Origin: Fomes fomentarius
Lineage: Eukaryota; Basidiomycota; Agaricomycetes; Polyporales; Polyporaceae
NCBI GenBank assembly: GCA_022606135.1
Contig: JABYQN010000001.1
Location: forward strand, 4,712,001-4,776,000
Direction of reading: 5' to 3'
Length of the DNA: 64,000 bases
Shown: piece after piece, positions 24,090-34,637 of the stretch
Numbering within the stretch: the stretch's first letter is position 1
Layout: every line of letters starts with the position of its first letter
Notes under the pieces: model-generated
Database searches by the model: none
What the model was told of the DNA's origin: nothing
The model's input: only the letters and a program-made list of their open reading frames with translations
Position numbers and translations under genes: made by a program

Positions 24090-24875
24090 ACGAAACCGTT
24101 GCTTGCAGCGTTGTCGCCGTTGAACACAGCGAGCGCAACTACGCGACGTCGCCGGTCCCGCCGTCCCAGGCACCAGGCACTCCCGCCAATGATTAGTCAG
24201 CAGCCAGTGAATCAGTGATCGTTTGGTGCAATGGTTACTTGCTCTCGTGCTACTTATGGGATCTATTTTGGTCGGAACGTCTTGCCAAAGACTTTTACTT
24301 ATGTCAAGTCTTTCGTCGCGAATGATTAGAACTTAGCGAGTGTACCGTATGCGAGCCTTGGGTAAGCAACATGACGGTAAATGAATATATGGACCTGAGT
24401 CAACTGTAGTAGAAGTTCAATCCGGCAACGTCATCATCGTGACCCCGAATGCAAAGGTGATGATGTGAGTCGTAAATCATAGAGGCATAACTTGAACCTC
24501 CAAGTACTTTCTTTCAGCATTGGCGACCCTCGGGGAGGCCGCCATAGAATTGTCAAGATACTTAGACGAGATCAAGTCACCGGGCCTTACTGCAACCCTA
24601 GTTACCACCGTGGCGTACTAGTACTTGGGCTACTCAGTCATAACACGAGGCACCAGAAGCATTAGAACAGAGCACACCCTGGTCTCGTCTCATCCACTTA
24701 TACGTGTTATAACGCAAACAAGCTATTGAGTACAAGTATTCAACGCAGGTCTGCTCCGGTTCATCTACCATCTCTTCCTGATCAACACGACACGAAGGAC
24801 AATTGATTCGCAATTTCCGTTGATACCCTAACTGGCAGTTCCCTCGTCCACGGAATGCCCTTCGTTCCTGGCGAA

Positions 24876-25361
24876 TTAGTAACGGCACGTCGGAGTCTAT
24901 TAGATAGGAATGCTATGTCAGCGTCCACGATCCTCCACTTCGGCCGGATTGCACAAACTCACAGGCGCGCTCCCAGGCGGAGTGAAGCACGTAGCTGAAG
25001 CAGTGACCGTCACTCCAAGAACTGAAATACTGAGAGTGGGGCAGGCGGGATCAACGCAATCTGCGTTCGACGCGCAACGCCTGTTCAGGCATGTGTCTGG
25101 GAGACAGGCCTAGAAGATAAGCAGGGACAGTCAGGTGCGCACAAGGATCTAGGTATTTATAAACCGACTCACGCCTAAAGTGACGTTGGGGAGAAGTGTA
25201 AGTCCCCTGCAGGTCGTGTTGGGGCAAGTAGGGCAAGTCTGGTTGAGAGCGGTGCACGTCGATAGGCACGCCTGCCTGGCTTCCAGAGCATTAGGACTAG
25301 CACCAGCCACCTTGACGAAGGCAGCAATGATAGCGAGCTTGGCAATAACGGCGAAATGCAT
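24876..25361 (-). CDS. SSP1: small secreted 12-cysteine-type protein
   Basis: Exon 1 starts at the ATG at 25361 with a signal peptide (MHFAVIAKLAIIAAFVKVAG), then the EARQ site after which the mature chain should begin. Exon 1 has cysteines spaced C-x3-C-x6-C-x2-C-x4-C. Exon 2, after a GTGAGT...CTAG intron, begins ACLPDTCLNRRC and continues ASNADCVDPACP, ending with a Cys near ASATCF. A short third exon in phase 0 reads TPTCRY and stops at 24876. It is the most distant of the six copies in position and has no hydrophobin Cys-Cys pairs. Secretion and disulfide bonding are inferred from the sequence; the function is unknown. Confidence 0.8.
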
Positions 25362-25487
25362 GCTAGAGTAAAGCAACGAAGGTGAGATGGCCGGTGAGTA
25401 GGAGGAGAAACTCGATGCTGCTCACTTGGCGAGTGCGGTAGCGAATGCTGTAGTGCGATTGCTGGAAGCCAGGGCAAAATGGAGGCC

Positions 25488-25496
25488 TTTATATAT
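25488..25496 (-). promoter_or_regulatory. TATA element of SSP1
   Basis: ATATATAAA (minus-strand sense), about 130 bp upstream of the ATG. The other five copies have ATAAAAG-type elements at 120-140 bp: near 29337, 33197, 35441, 37061 and 39788. Confidence 0.6.
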
Positions 25497-25589
25497 GGCG
25501 ACTTCATGCGTCGCCTGCAGCAAGCACGCGCCACATAGAGCATCGCTAGGGCACAATATCCATACGAGTTAGGGGGTGAGAAATGAATT

Positions 25590-25640
25590 GTAGGTCCATA
25601 ACCGCTGGTTTGAACGTGAGCCATACCTGTCATCTGACAA
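25590..25640. repeat. Block shared upstream of several SSP genes
   Basis: The pattern AGGTC(C)ATAACCGCTGGTT followed 20-40 bp later by CATCTGAC recurs near 29975-30035; weaker relatives (GATCCGTAAC...CATCTGA) lie near 37555-37605 and 40428-40485. The four copies sit 230-780 bp upstream of SSP1, SSP2, SSP5 and SSP6. It is probably old duplicated flank, less likely a regulatory site. Confidence 0.5.
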
Positions 25641-28600
25641 CACCGGGTGAATGTGCATCTGTCACTTAACCGAAGTGGCATACATGTTGCGGTTCGGGCG
25701 GTGGCGAGGACGTCGAGCTAACCTCGATCTGCGCCAGAGTTACGTTCCTGTGGTTATGGGCGGCCCGACGTGGTGCATATGTGTGGTAAGAAAGGCGAGT
25801 CAAAGCCTGACGACGATATTACAAGACGCCCCGGGGGACGTGATGGTGTGATATCCACTTCATTCCGTTTACCTCATGTGTCGCCTCTTGCGGTCTATGA
25901 CAGATTCCTGTAGAAGCGTCTTTGTTAGCCCTCCGAATTAGTTCTTGTGTGACTTTTCGCTCTCTGCTCCCTCCATGAGCTAGAATTGGCAGATGGGGCT
26001 GAAGCTTACATGAGTGATGCTGGAGTATGGAGCTGCCACAGGCAATATTATCGAATTCAGCCTGATGTACAATGTGACAAAAGGAGGGCTACATAGACAT
26101 CACAAGATACCTTCAGCGTTGAGAGTTGCCCCGCCGGGATAACGATCAGTGGATGAATGCTTGGCGGGCGCGAGATAGTAATTGAACTTGGCAGTGGGAT
26201 GGGACTGTTGTCTGTGAGGGTCGGGAGGCGCTCCGGTCGGAGCAGGGTCAAGCGTTGTGCAGCGCTGAGTGCGCGACATCGTATGTAGAAACGTTGAAGA
26301 GAGGACACTGTACGGAGCTCGCGTGCGCTCCGCCGAGCTTATGTCTACGGATTCCGAGCACGATCCCGTCGCACGCGAGCTTGTCTTCTGATTTGTGGTT
26401 GTTCTAACGGCGGCACTCGCGGAGTTTCGATGACACATGCATCTTATGAGGTGAAACACTGATCCTAAGAAACGGATGGGCATGATTGGCGTTCATCATC
26501 TAATAACACGGGAAAGGTATGTTTGTCGTCGTGTGTATATTCTACGTACCGCGGAAGTGAACACGTTCAGGGACTCGGATCATAGAGTGTGTCCTCCAGA
26601 TGTCTAATAATTCTCCCTTTTTAAGAATTCGAGCCTTAAGATGACGAAGTCCTACCTCTATAGTGCGTGATGCGTGTGCAAACTAGATGACCAGTACAAG
26701 TTCCGCGCTACGAATCCTGGCGGCAGCAGCCTGGGAAGTATGTGTTCTGGGACGGCTGGTCAATTCTGTCATATCGTCTTGATGTCATCATACATACACT
26801 TTGTATGCCCAAGGGTGGACATCTTTCCAATTATAAAATATTGACAGGCCAGGACGAAAGGTGCAATAGCCACACGGCCCTGAACCTCGATGCCATGACT
26901 CCTTCCGGGAGTCACTGAGGGCGACCTACGGAACCCAGCGATGGGAGGCAGACAGACATTCTTCATACTACAGGTCAGATACCCTAAGTAAGCACAGAAG
27001 CTGAAGACATGACAACGAGTTCGAGATGCAGCAGAGATGAAGCCTCTTGTCGAAAAGTCGAACGGTGCCAAGTCGCGGCCGCAAGACGGAGTCACGGAGC
27101 ACATGAGCGCTTATTATGTTACGTCACGTAAGTCATTGTGTGACCTAGACGCGGCGCTTGCCATGGACAGGCTTAGGTTGAACTTGAACTTACTCTACAT
27201 CTTCTCTCCTCCTCGTCAACATGCTAGAGCAGTCGTAGGTTGTGATTATGATGACTCATTAGCTGTGTACGTCACACTGCCATCGACTCAGCACCGTGGC
27301 ACTGCTACCATCGCGGTCGCAGCCCTCGGCCCTAAGTTCGTCATCAGTAATTCACGATGTTTCTGAATGTCTAGCGCCTCTGACGGCGCGCGTCTAATAA
27401 GCGCGCAGAGCTTGTGCACGACTAACAATGTCCCTCACCATCCCCTGTCCTGCCATGCCACAAAAGCAGTATATACTAGAGTAGCTGAGACCATGTATTG
27501 ATTAATTGCAAAGCTTCATATTGCGCAGGTTCCCTGATTTCGAGTTACGGGACTCACAAGGAAGCCAGATGCATATTCAGCTTGTGGGAATTTTGTCGAG
27601 GCGTTCACACGGTATTCGGGCATTCTAGAACTTGGAAATAGTCGCGAGTACATGCATACATATGCCGGTAAGTTTTGAGGCCAGTGGGAGGGGAACAAGT
27701 CATAGAAATAGCCATAGACCAAAATGTCTGAACTCGCCAAAATCGATGTCTGAACTCTGAGTATCTGGGACATCTGAAAATGATATCTGTGATGTCTGAT
27801 GGCATCTGAAAAGTCTGTGTCAGACTTTGCAGACATCGTGAGAATTACTGATGGTCTCTTAGGTATCTACTACTACTACAAACGCCCCCCGTGCATGTTT
27901 GACAACTTTGATAGAAGTCCTAGCTTTACCCTTCTAAAGGGCCATCTGTTGCAGAGGGCTCATACCCAATCGCGATGTAGAGTCTACGTGGCGACGTCCC
28001 AGTAGCCGCCCGATACGGACACAAAGCTCAAATCCAGACATGAGCACGATGCATATGTAGCTGGATATGTTGAGGTAGGTCCTGTGCTGCGTGTTTGCTT
28101 TTACGTCGTTGGTTTCTGCTCTGTCTGACCATCCTGCGCTGTCCATCGCAGAATACACGTTAGACTACACGCCCCCGATCACAGACACGAAGATCAGCCT
28201 ACTGATGGTCTTGACGCTGTCCTGAGGGTAGACGGCGGTCGGGTAGGAGATGAGCGAGTGACATGCACAAAATGAGTACAGCCTACCCGAGCTAATTGGT
28301 ATGTATACCCCATTTTACGCCGACGCATTCTCTCGATAGTCCGACCTCATTCCCAGGAGGGTAGAACATCTCTAGTTCGTTGAACGCTTCAAGCTCTTCG
28401 TGGAACTTCTTTGATATTTGAAGGGGTAGCATATTTATCTCAGGAAACGACATCTGGAAGGCACTTACGCATCCTCATCAGTGTGGCACACCCGTCTCAT
28501 CTCATCCACTTATACTGATATAACAACGAGCTATAGTAAGGCATACATGCGAACCATAGGAGTTTCCTAACAACACTGAATATCTTCTTCCAGATCATCG

Positions 28601-28787
28601 AACACAACGAGCATATTGGTACAAGCAATCTTCTTCTCGATTTCCATCTCGATACAATGTGCCGCTTATACGGTCACACCGGCTGGCGACGCCTAAGCGC
28701 GAGCAATCGCGACAGAGCTGCACGTCTAAAAGGCACAGGTAATCTATCAGTTATCACAGCTTCCCACCAAACATCAACAGTATTAAC
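25590..28787. other. Gene-poor stretch inside the secreted-protein region
   Basis: Near 25590-25640 lies a block resembling those at about 29975, 37555 and 40430 (see repeat entry). A 127-codon minus-strand frame at 26100-26483 is rich in Ser, Thr and Pro and has no recognised motif. The interval 27724-27836 is crowded with TCTGA-type pentamers in both orientations. No confident gene. Confidence 0.35.
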
Positions 28788-29207
28788 TCACCCCAAGGCG
28801 GTGTTACACCTAGCCGTGACGGTAATGTTTCCCACTATGGGAATACTGATACGTGGGTTCGGACAGGCGGCGGTCGCAGGGCAGTCGGCGTTCGTGGTGC
28901 AGCGCCTAGTCAAGCACCCGCTCGGCCTGCACAACTGCAAATTGGCACGGAGAGTCAGATACTGGATGTGGTGAACTTCGTTTTGAACACTGCTTACCCC
29001 TGGTACGTTGGGAATCGGGGGAGTCGAGGGGAGAACCGGAGCGCAAGAACAGCCCGTGCCGCACGTGTTTGTACCAGGCGGGGGCGTGCACAAAAGGGAC
29101 GTGCACGTCTGGATTTGTCGGGCCTCAAGGGACGTGGGCTCGGCAGCGATGGCACTAACTAGAGCGAGGGCGATAACGACCTTAGCGATGGCTGTGTTGA
29201 AGAACAT
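28788..29207 (-). CDS. SSP2: small secreted cysteine-rich protein
   Basis: The ATG at 29207 opens a signal peptide (MFFNTAIAKVVIALALVSAI) followed by LEARQ. Exon 1 holds five cysteines with altered spacing (C-x4-C-x8-C-x3-C-x1-C), unlike the C-x2-C of the other copies. After a GTAAGC intron, exon 2 reads LCRPSGCLTRRCTTNADC and continues to CPNPRIS and a final TARC. The frame stops at 28788 right after NTALG; a third exon like those of its relatives could not be resolved, because the expected splice phases do not agree. This may be a diverged or decaying copy. N-glycosylation sites are possible (NIT). Flanks carry the same TATA element and 5' UTR intron as the other copies. Confidence 0.75.
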   Translation of the reverse strand: MFFNTAIAKVVIALALVSAIAAEPTSLEARQIQTCTSLLCTPPPGTNTCGTGCSCAPVLPSTPPIPNVPGVSSVQNEVHHIQYLTLRANLQLCRPSGCLTRRCTTNADCPATAACPNPRISIPIVGNITVTARCNTALG

Positions 29208-30403
29208 GCTATGGAGTAATGCTGACGGTGAGCTCGAGGTTTGGAAGGTAGATGAAGGATGATGCCCACTCACTCTGTGGTTGTGGTAGCGAATGCTGAT
29301 GGGCAATTGCTGCAGGACAGGGTGAGGCAGAGGCCCTTTTATGCAGTGAGGAGCCGCATACCGATCACATTTGGTCGATTAGTCACTGTCAATTTCTGGG
29401 ACAACAACATTTCCCATGGCCGACTCTGCTCTACATTTGAGACCGAAAGCCTTTCTGACATTCGGTGGAGACAAGCCATATGTGCTATCCGCCCCAGCCC
29501 CAAAGGCTCTGGAAGCGAACGTTCTCCATCAGCGACACGAAGGAACCCGGATGGTGGTCGATGCTTGAGGTGACCTGTATAGACGCATGCATACTCTTCG
29601 CGTTGAACTACCCAGGCAACTCAACTCAGAGTGACAGGTGCACGGTAAGTGCAGATGGTTGAATTATGCGACGTCTAGATCAATCATCTCGACAGAGTGA
29701 CCAGATAATATTTAGCTGAGTCACGAACCACAACAAATATGTTAAACCGACAACCTGTCCGCCTTCGCTCTCGAGCTTGGAAGGTCCGTGACAATGACAA
29801 TCTTGTGTGACTGACTACGGAGGATGGTCTGCGTTCGTCATGTTTCATGTATCCAAATTAGTCCAAGAGGAGGAAGCAGATACTCGTTCGGTTCCCCCTG
29901 CGCCCGTAGGTAATGTACACCACTCGAATTGCACTAGAACACAGGACGTCTGCTGGACGCGGAGTGCGAATAAATTATAGGTCTCATAACCGCTGGTTCG
30001 GCCGACAGCCTGAGATGTCATCTGACAGGACCAGATGGATGGGCAACTGCCACATAACCGTAGTGGCGGCTTGGGCGCGGGCGAGTACGTATGGCCAGTA
30101 GGTACCATGACCGCAATCTAAGGTAGATTTACGTTCTCACATCATGAGTATAGGCGGCTCAACGCGGGTAGGAGATGATGCAAGCACCCCGCGGCTTGGG
30201 CAACTTCGACCCTTACAAGTTCTCGTGGTGTCATATTTTTTAAACCTCCTGGTTACGCTATACATCATATGACAGGGCGTAGTTGATAGATATAGTAGCG
30301 GTTATTTCACACAAGTATCCTTCAATTTGCCTTCCCATGGTGAACTGAGAGAGAAATATTGCTCACATGGTGAGCGACCCTGATGCAAACTATGACCTAG
30401 GAG
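29208..30403. other. Upstream region of SSP2, no gene
   Basis: Contains the TATA element at 29337 and a block near 29970-30110 resembling that upstream of SSP1. No open frame with support. Confidence 0.4.
30396..30403. repeat. Left 8-bp target-site duplication (CCTAGGAG)
   Basis: Identical to the 8 bp at 31667-31674, directly flanking the terminal inverted repeats of the hAT-like element. Eight-base duplications are the hallmark of the hAT superfamily. Confidence 0.9.
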
Positions 30404-31666
30404 TAGGGAGTGGCACGGGTCCGGTCCACCCGTGGCGGGTCGCGGGTTAAGCCCGTGCGGGTACGGGTACGGGTGAGGAGGTGGGAGACCCGTCAGAGAC
30501 CCGCACCCGTACCCGTAGACCCGTCGTCTACTGAACGTCTGGCGCTTCATCGGAGGCGCGGCTGACCTGTCTCCAGTATAGTAGTGTGGATCTTATATAA
30601 CCATGGCGCGCGTGCTCCTCTCGTTGCACTCTGTGGGCCAGCCAGTGACAGCAAAATCACTCGACGACACACTCCTCTCGGTCTTCCTCACTGGTGGGTG
30701 CAATGGCTACTGGCTTGGGTAGTACGAAGCAAGGTGCTCCGACACGCGCCGGTCCTCCTACCGCAGGCCCATCTCGGGCGGTGTCATCAAAGGCCGGGAA
30801 GGCCACGCCCAAGGAACAGCCGCCTACGAAGCGTCAGAGGACACTCGATTGGACGCTCAGGAACTCACGCATAGAAGGTGAATTAAGCTTTGTGGTGTTG
30901 ACCCGAATAGGATACCTGACAATGTCCGACTCTCCAGCAGTTGCATCAACGTCCAAGCAATCGGACGATGGCAGTCGAGCGGGACATTATTGCTCAGGAC
31001 CTTGAGTCGTCTACACCTCTGCCGGGATTAAACCAATATATATGGCCCGGAAGCCTTCCAAGCCGGCGTGCGCACGCTATGAGGGCTTTACGACAAGTCT
31101 TCATGCAACTTGGTCCACAGAACTCAGTGCCTGTTGAGCGGTATCTCATCCACGACTGGAATCACTTCGTTCACGCTGTTCTCCATTTCACTACAAACCA
31201 GAACCTGTCCGATGATGAGCAAATCACAAGAGTTCTCCAATTGGCTAATGTCCACTGCCCAGTATGTATCAAGTATCACTTCGCTGGCGTGTAGCTCACC
31301 CGTAGTACTAATTCTTTTAGGGCATAAACGACGCAGAGGGGCCGGACCCGATTGCAGTGAACACGGAGATCTCTCATCGGAGTACAGATGGAAATGAATC
31401 CCACGTCGATAGCAGCATACTGCCATTGGAGGATGCCTAACATCATATCAGAATGTAGTTGGTGATCGTCTACTATAGCATTAGTATTGAAGCGAGGTCC
31501 CTATGAGCTAGTGCAATGATACTATGTCTGTGTTGCTACGCGGGATACCCGTACCCGTACCCGCACCCGTCCGTCACCCGTACCCGTCGCCGCGGGTACG
31601 GGTGGCTCACGGGTACGGGTACGGGTCACCCTCTGAGTGCGGCGGGTCGACCCGTGCCACTCCCTA
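30404..31666. mobile_element. hAT-like DNA transposon, 1,263 bp, no transposase recognised
   Basis: The ends are perfect inverted repeats of 18 bp, TAGGGAGTGGCACGGGTC and its complement, matching the hAT terminal rule (T/C)A(A/G)NG. Both sides carry the same 8-bp duplication, CCTAGGAG. Just inside each end lie many GGGTAC/ACCCGT units (about 30425-30530 and 31545-31630), which resemble the subterminal repeats bound by hAT transposases. The internal 1 kb encodes a spliced open frame but no dimerisation domain or DDE catalytic region is visible, so the element looks non-autonomous. Intact ends and a perfect duplication indicate a recent insertion between SSP2 and SSP3. Confidence 0.88.
30703..31439 (+). 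CDS. Open frames inside the hAT-like element, unknown product
   Basis: From the ATG at 30703 a basic, Pro/Lys-rich N terminus ends in PPTKRQRTLDWTLRNSR, which looks like a nuclear-localisation patch. A second block at about 30960-31260 encodes a folded-looking segment (LPGLNQYIWPGS, then MRALRQVFMQLGP and HDWNHFVHAVLHF). A GTATGT...TTTTAG intron (about 31263-31319) leads to an acidic end, GINDAEGPDP to ILPLEDA, stopping near 31439. The junction between the first two blocks could not be placed in phase, so a frameshift or an unseen intron is likely. It could be the remains of a transposase N terminus or a captured host sequence. I recognise no domain. Confidence 0.35.
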
Positions 31667-31674
31667 CCTAGGAG
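31667..31674. repeat. Right 8-bp target-site duplication (CCTAGGAG)
   Basis: Matches the left copy at 30396-30403 exactly. Confidence 0.9.
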
Positions 31675-32383
31675 GTCACCCATGCGTCATGGACTGTGCA
31701 TAACTGAGTCACTCCCTAGGATGAGCGCGACCTTTCCCCAGCGTTCGCACTTACTCTAGGTCTGGACGCACGCATGCGCTCAATGGATTGTTGCTGGAGC
31801 CTGCAAAGACACGCCCAGATTAACGGAACAACGCTCTTCCGAGTCTCATCGGCCGGATGTCATGTGTGAACTGGGAAATTTGTCGTCAGCATCATCTGTT
31901 CACCAATCTGCGCAGAGCCGGCAACCGGACTCGCAGTTCGGACCGATACACGTCGCCGCAGCGTTGCAGTGGCGCGGAATATTATCATTATCCTGGTCCT
32001 CCCTGGTCTGCACAAAATTAAGACAATGGCTCAAACGCAAAGACTGCGCAAAGGCTTGACGATGTTCAGTATGCTATGACTCAGAATCGTGACCTCTGAC
32101 ATCTCAACTGTATCAGGTGGACGTACTATACGTGCGAAACAGTCTGCAGTATGCTGTAGGGTATCAAGCACCTCGGCGGGTTGACTCCTGGCAAAAGGAG
32201 ATGGAAGGCCAGTAACCCAAGCAACTGAGCCGCTAGCCACGCTTCCCGCGTACAGCGGAGAGAGTGGGGCTCTCCTCAGACGGTTGAACTGCTTGTGGAA
32301 TAGCTCCGTCGAGCGTGTTGTGGAATACCTCGACCTTCCCCAAGCTCAACTATTAGTTGACAACTTGTGGCCGGTCAGTCTAA

Positions 32384-34010
32384 TGTCTCATCCACTTTCA
32401 CTCACGATTACACCAAGCTCGCAGAAGTATACATGAACGTCAAATGAGTGTTCCCTTCCTACACGGGATCTCATGCTTCTGATCAACGGCAATGTCGAAC
32501 CTATTGGCTCCCTTCTTCATGAAGCAGCATACTACGACCCGCCACGCACGCTTGTGGTTCCGGCTTACAGTCCTAAGACCGCAAGCCACTGTAAACGCAG
32601 CGCTGCCCCTGCATATGGTTTATCAGCATGCCTTCACATTAAATAGGTATTTCAAACTTGCCGCAGTGATGGTCCTAACACACCTGGCCGACAGATTTAC
32701 AACATTTGCGCCGAACGTCACGGTCTCGTCGGGGCAGTCGCTTGCATCACAGTCGGCATCGCTCCTGCAGCTCTTGTTCAGGCAGGAGTCCCGAAGACAT
32801 GCCTGAGGGGAGTACCAAAGGTCAAGGACTACGTGGGGGTGTGAGAGCAACACATGAGAGGTACTTACAGCCCCAGCAGTCCCGGGAGAAGTGACCACCC
32901 CAGCGCAGCTCGTGCCAAGGCATCTAATACACTGTGCGGGAGAACCAGGGATGCAAGCTACCGCGCACGATTGCCGAGCTTCAAGTGAGCTAGGGCTTGC
33001 GGACACCGCGCTCACGAAGGCGACGGTAACGGCGAGCTTGAAAAGAGTGGCAAAGTACATCCTGTGAGCTACAGCATCACAGTGAGCTTCTTACAACTAG
33101 ACTGAGAGATGGAGATTGGCGGGTAATGCTCACTCTGTGGATATGGAAGTGAATGCTGCAGGGCAATCGCTGCAGGTCAGAGGGAGACGGCAGCCATTTT
33201 ATCCCTCGAAGGAGCGTGCACCTGTCAGTTGTATCATCCATATATAGTATAAACCTACTGCAAACATGCTCGACGTTGAGGTCACCTAGTAAGCCGCCGA
33301 TGTGTCACCAGTCGTCGAGTCCATTCACTAGAGAACGATCGTGCGGCTATTACCCAAGTAATAGGCGACCTCCCCAGTTTGCAAGGCTCAAGATCGCGCT
33401 CTAAAACCCTTCCCTTCGGTGTGTAGCATCCAACTACAAGCAGACAAGAAACCCTCTTTGTGCGAGCTGACTAGTCTGAACAACGTAAGATGATGGGCGT
33501 CTCGAGTCACCGAGTCCTCAAAGGCGCTCTCTGGTGACTTGGAGGGTATTCTCTTATGACACATGTCCATTTCTCTGTCAGGTCCTCGGTATGGAAGTCT
33601 TGTCAGCTGAATACAAGAGCTTCACCTATCAGCGCTTCACTGGTGGGCAAGCGCTCACAGGTTGACATCACGCTGGTACGCATGACTCAAAGGGTTCCGA
33701 CCTACGTCACTACTCTGTTCTTGAAGGGCTGACGCTGACACCTCGACCTCTCAGGTGCATTTTAAATAGTGCCTAAGCGCCCAGGACAGGCTCTCTTAGA
33801 CCGTTCTGGAGGTCTACTAGATCCCTCCGTCCCATGCCTGAGCCTTGAGATGCATATGCGCAAAGTCAAAGACAGGTACAATCCTAAACTAAGTACACTT
33901 CACGCCCATCGTGCAATTTTCAGATAACATAGGTGGGTTGTCATTAGTACGTTGGCAACCGTAAGTCGGATATCTATGACTGCATTAGCGGCGTCCGTGT
34001 CGCCGCGGCC
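32384..34010. repeat. Tandem duplication, unit 1 (contains SSP3)
   Basis: Aligns by eye with 34638-36180 over the 3' flank (TGTCTCATCCACTTTCACTC), the whole gene, the promoter and about 0.9 kb upstream (landmarks AAGTAATAGGCGAC and GCAACCGTAAGTC). The offset is about 2.25 kb, so the units nearly abut. Confidence 0.8.
32573..33060 (-). CDS. SSP3: small secreted 12-cysteine protein
   Basis: Three exons (33060-32869, 32802-32680, 32608-32573) join in phase to 116 residues. A signal peptide (MYFATLFKLAVTVAFVSAVS) is followed by LEARQ. The mature chain has twelve cysteines: C-x3-C-x7-C-x2-C-x4-C in exon 1, then C-x4-C-x4-C-x5-C-x4-C and a terminal SARC in exon 2, and a last Cys in the 11-residue exon 3 (GQRCVYSGLRS). 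The second intron has an unusual GTTAGG donor but its position, phase and the exon-3 peptide are matched by SSP4, which supports the model. Even numbers of cysteines and the secreted route suggest six disulfides. Role unknown; effector, antimicrobial and cell-wall roles are all open. Confidence 0.82.
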
Positions 34011-34637
34011 GCGTGTTCGGCCAATGACTCAAGTGCTATGTACCCAGATTCACATTGAATAAGTCGTCCATAGTCACTCAATCAATGCATCAATTTTGGC
34101 TTCTATACTCGGAAAATGCTCGCTTCTCGGGTATTAAGACCTGGTCGAACGACTGTGGTACTCAGGCCATGGACACACTGGCATGACACGCTGTGACTGT
34201 GCGCTTGAACTTATGGTCAAAGACGTGCGTAGTTATAACGGTGACGTTGCGAGCCTGCCGGCCACTACGGCTGAATCGGTCTGTTCTCCAACCCCTCTTG
34301 GGTAAATAGACCAAGTTAGGTAGGCTAGAAATATAACGGCTTCATCTGCACCACAAGGTGGTACTAGCCCGGATGCATCTGTGCACAGCAGATGCGCCCA
34401 CAGACCGACTCTCCCCTCTAGTACTTTACATTACCCGGATTCTCGCCGATTCCTCTTCCTTCCCTTTCTCCCATTTGGCTCCCCCTGTGTAGGCACGGCC
34501 GAACTCTTACAACTTCGACCGCGCGCACATACTACACGCCATAATTCTATAGTTTTACCCAAACCGGATGCATCGGTGATACTGACATTGCTCCGTTATG
34601 ACTCATAATGAATGGTAAACTCGAACATATTCAAAAA
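33061..34637. other. Upstream flank of SSP3, no gene
   Basis: Duplicated upstream DNA up to about 34010, then about 600 bp with only short open frames. Confidence 0.4.

Noticed and set aside
30404..31666. LTR retrotransposon
   Set aside because: The ends are inverted, not direct, repeats and the target duplication is 8 bp.
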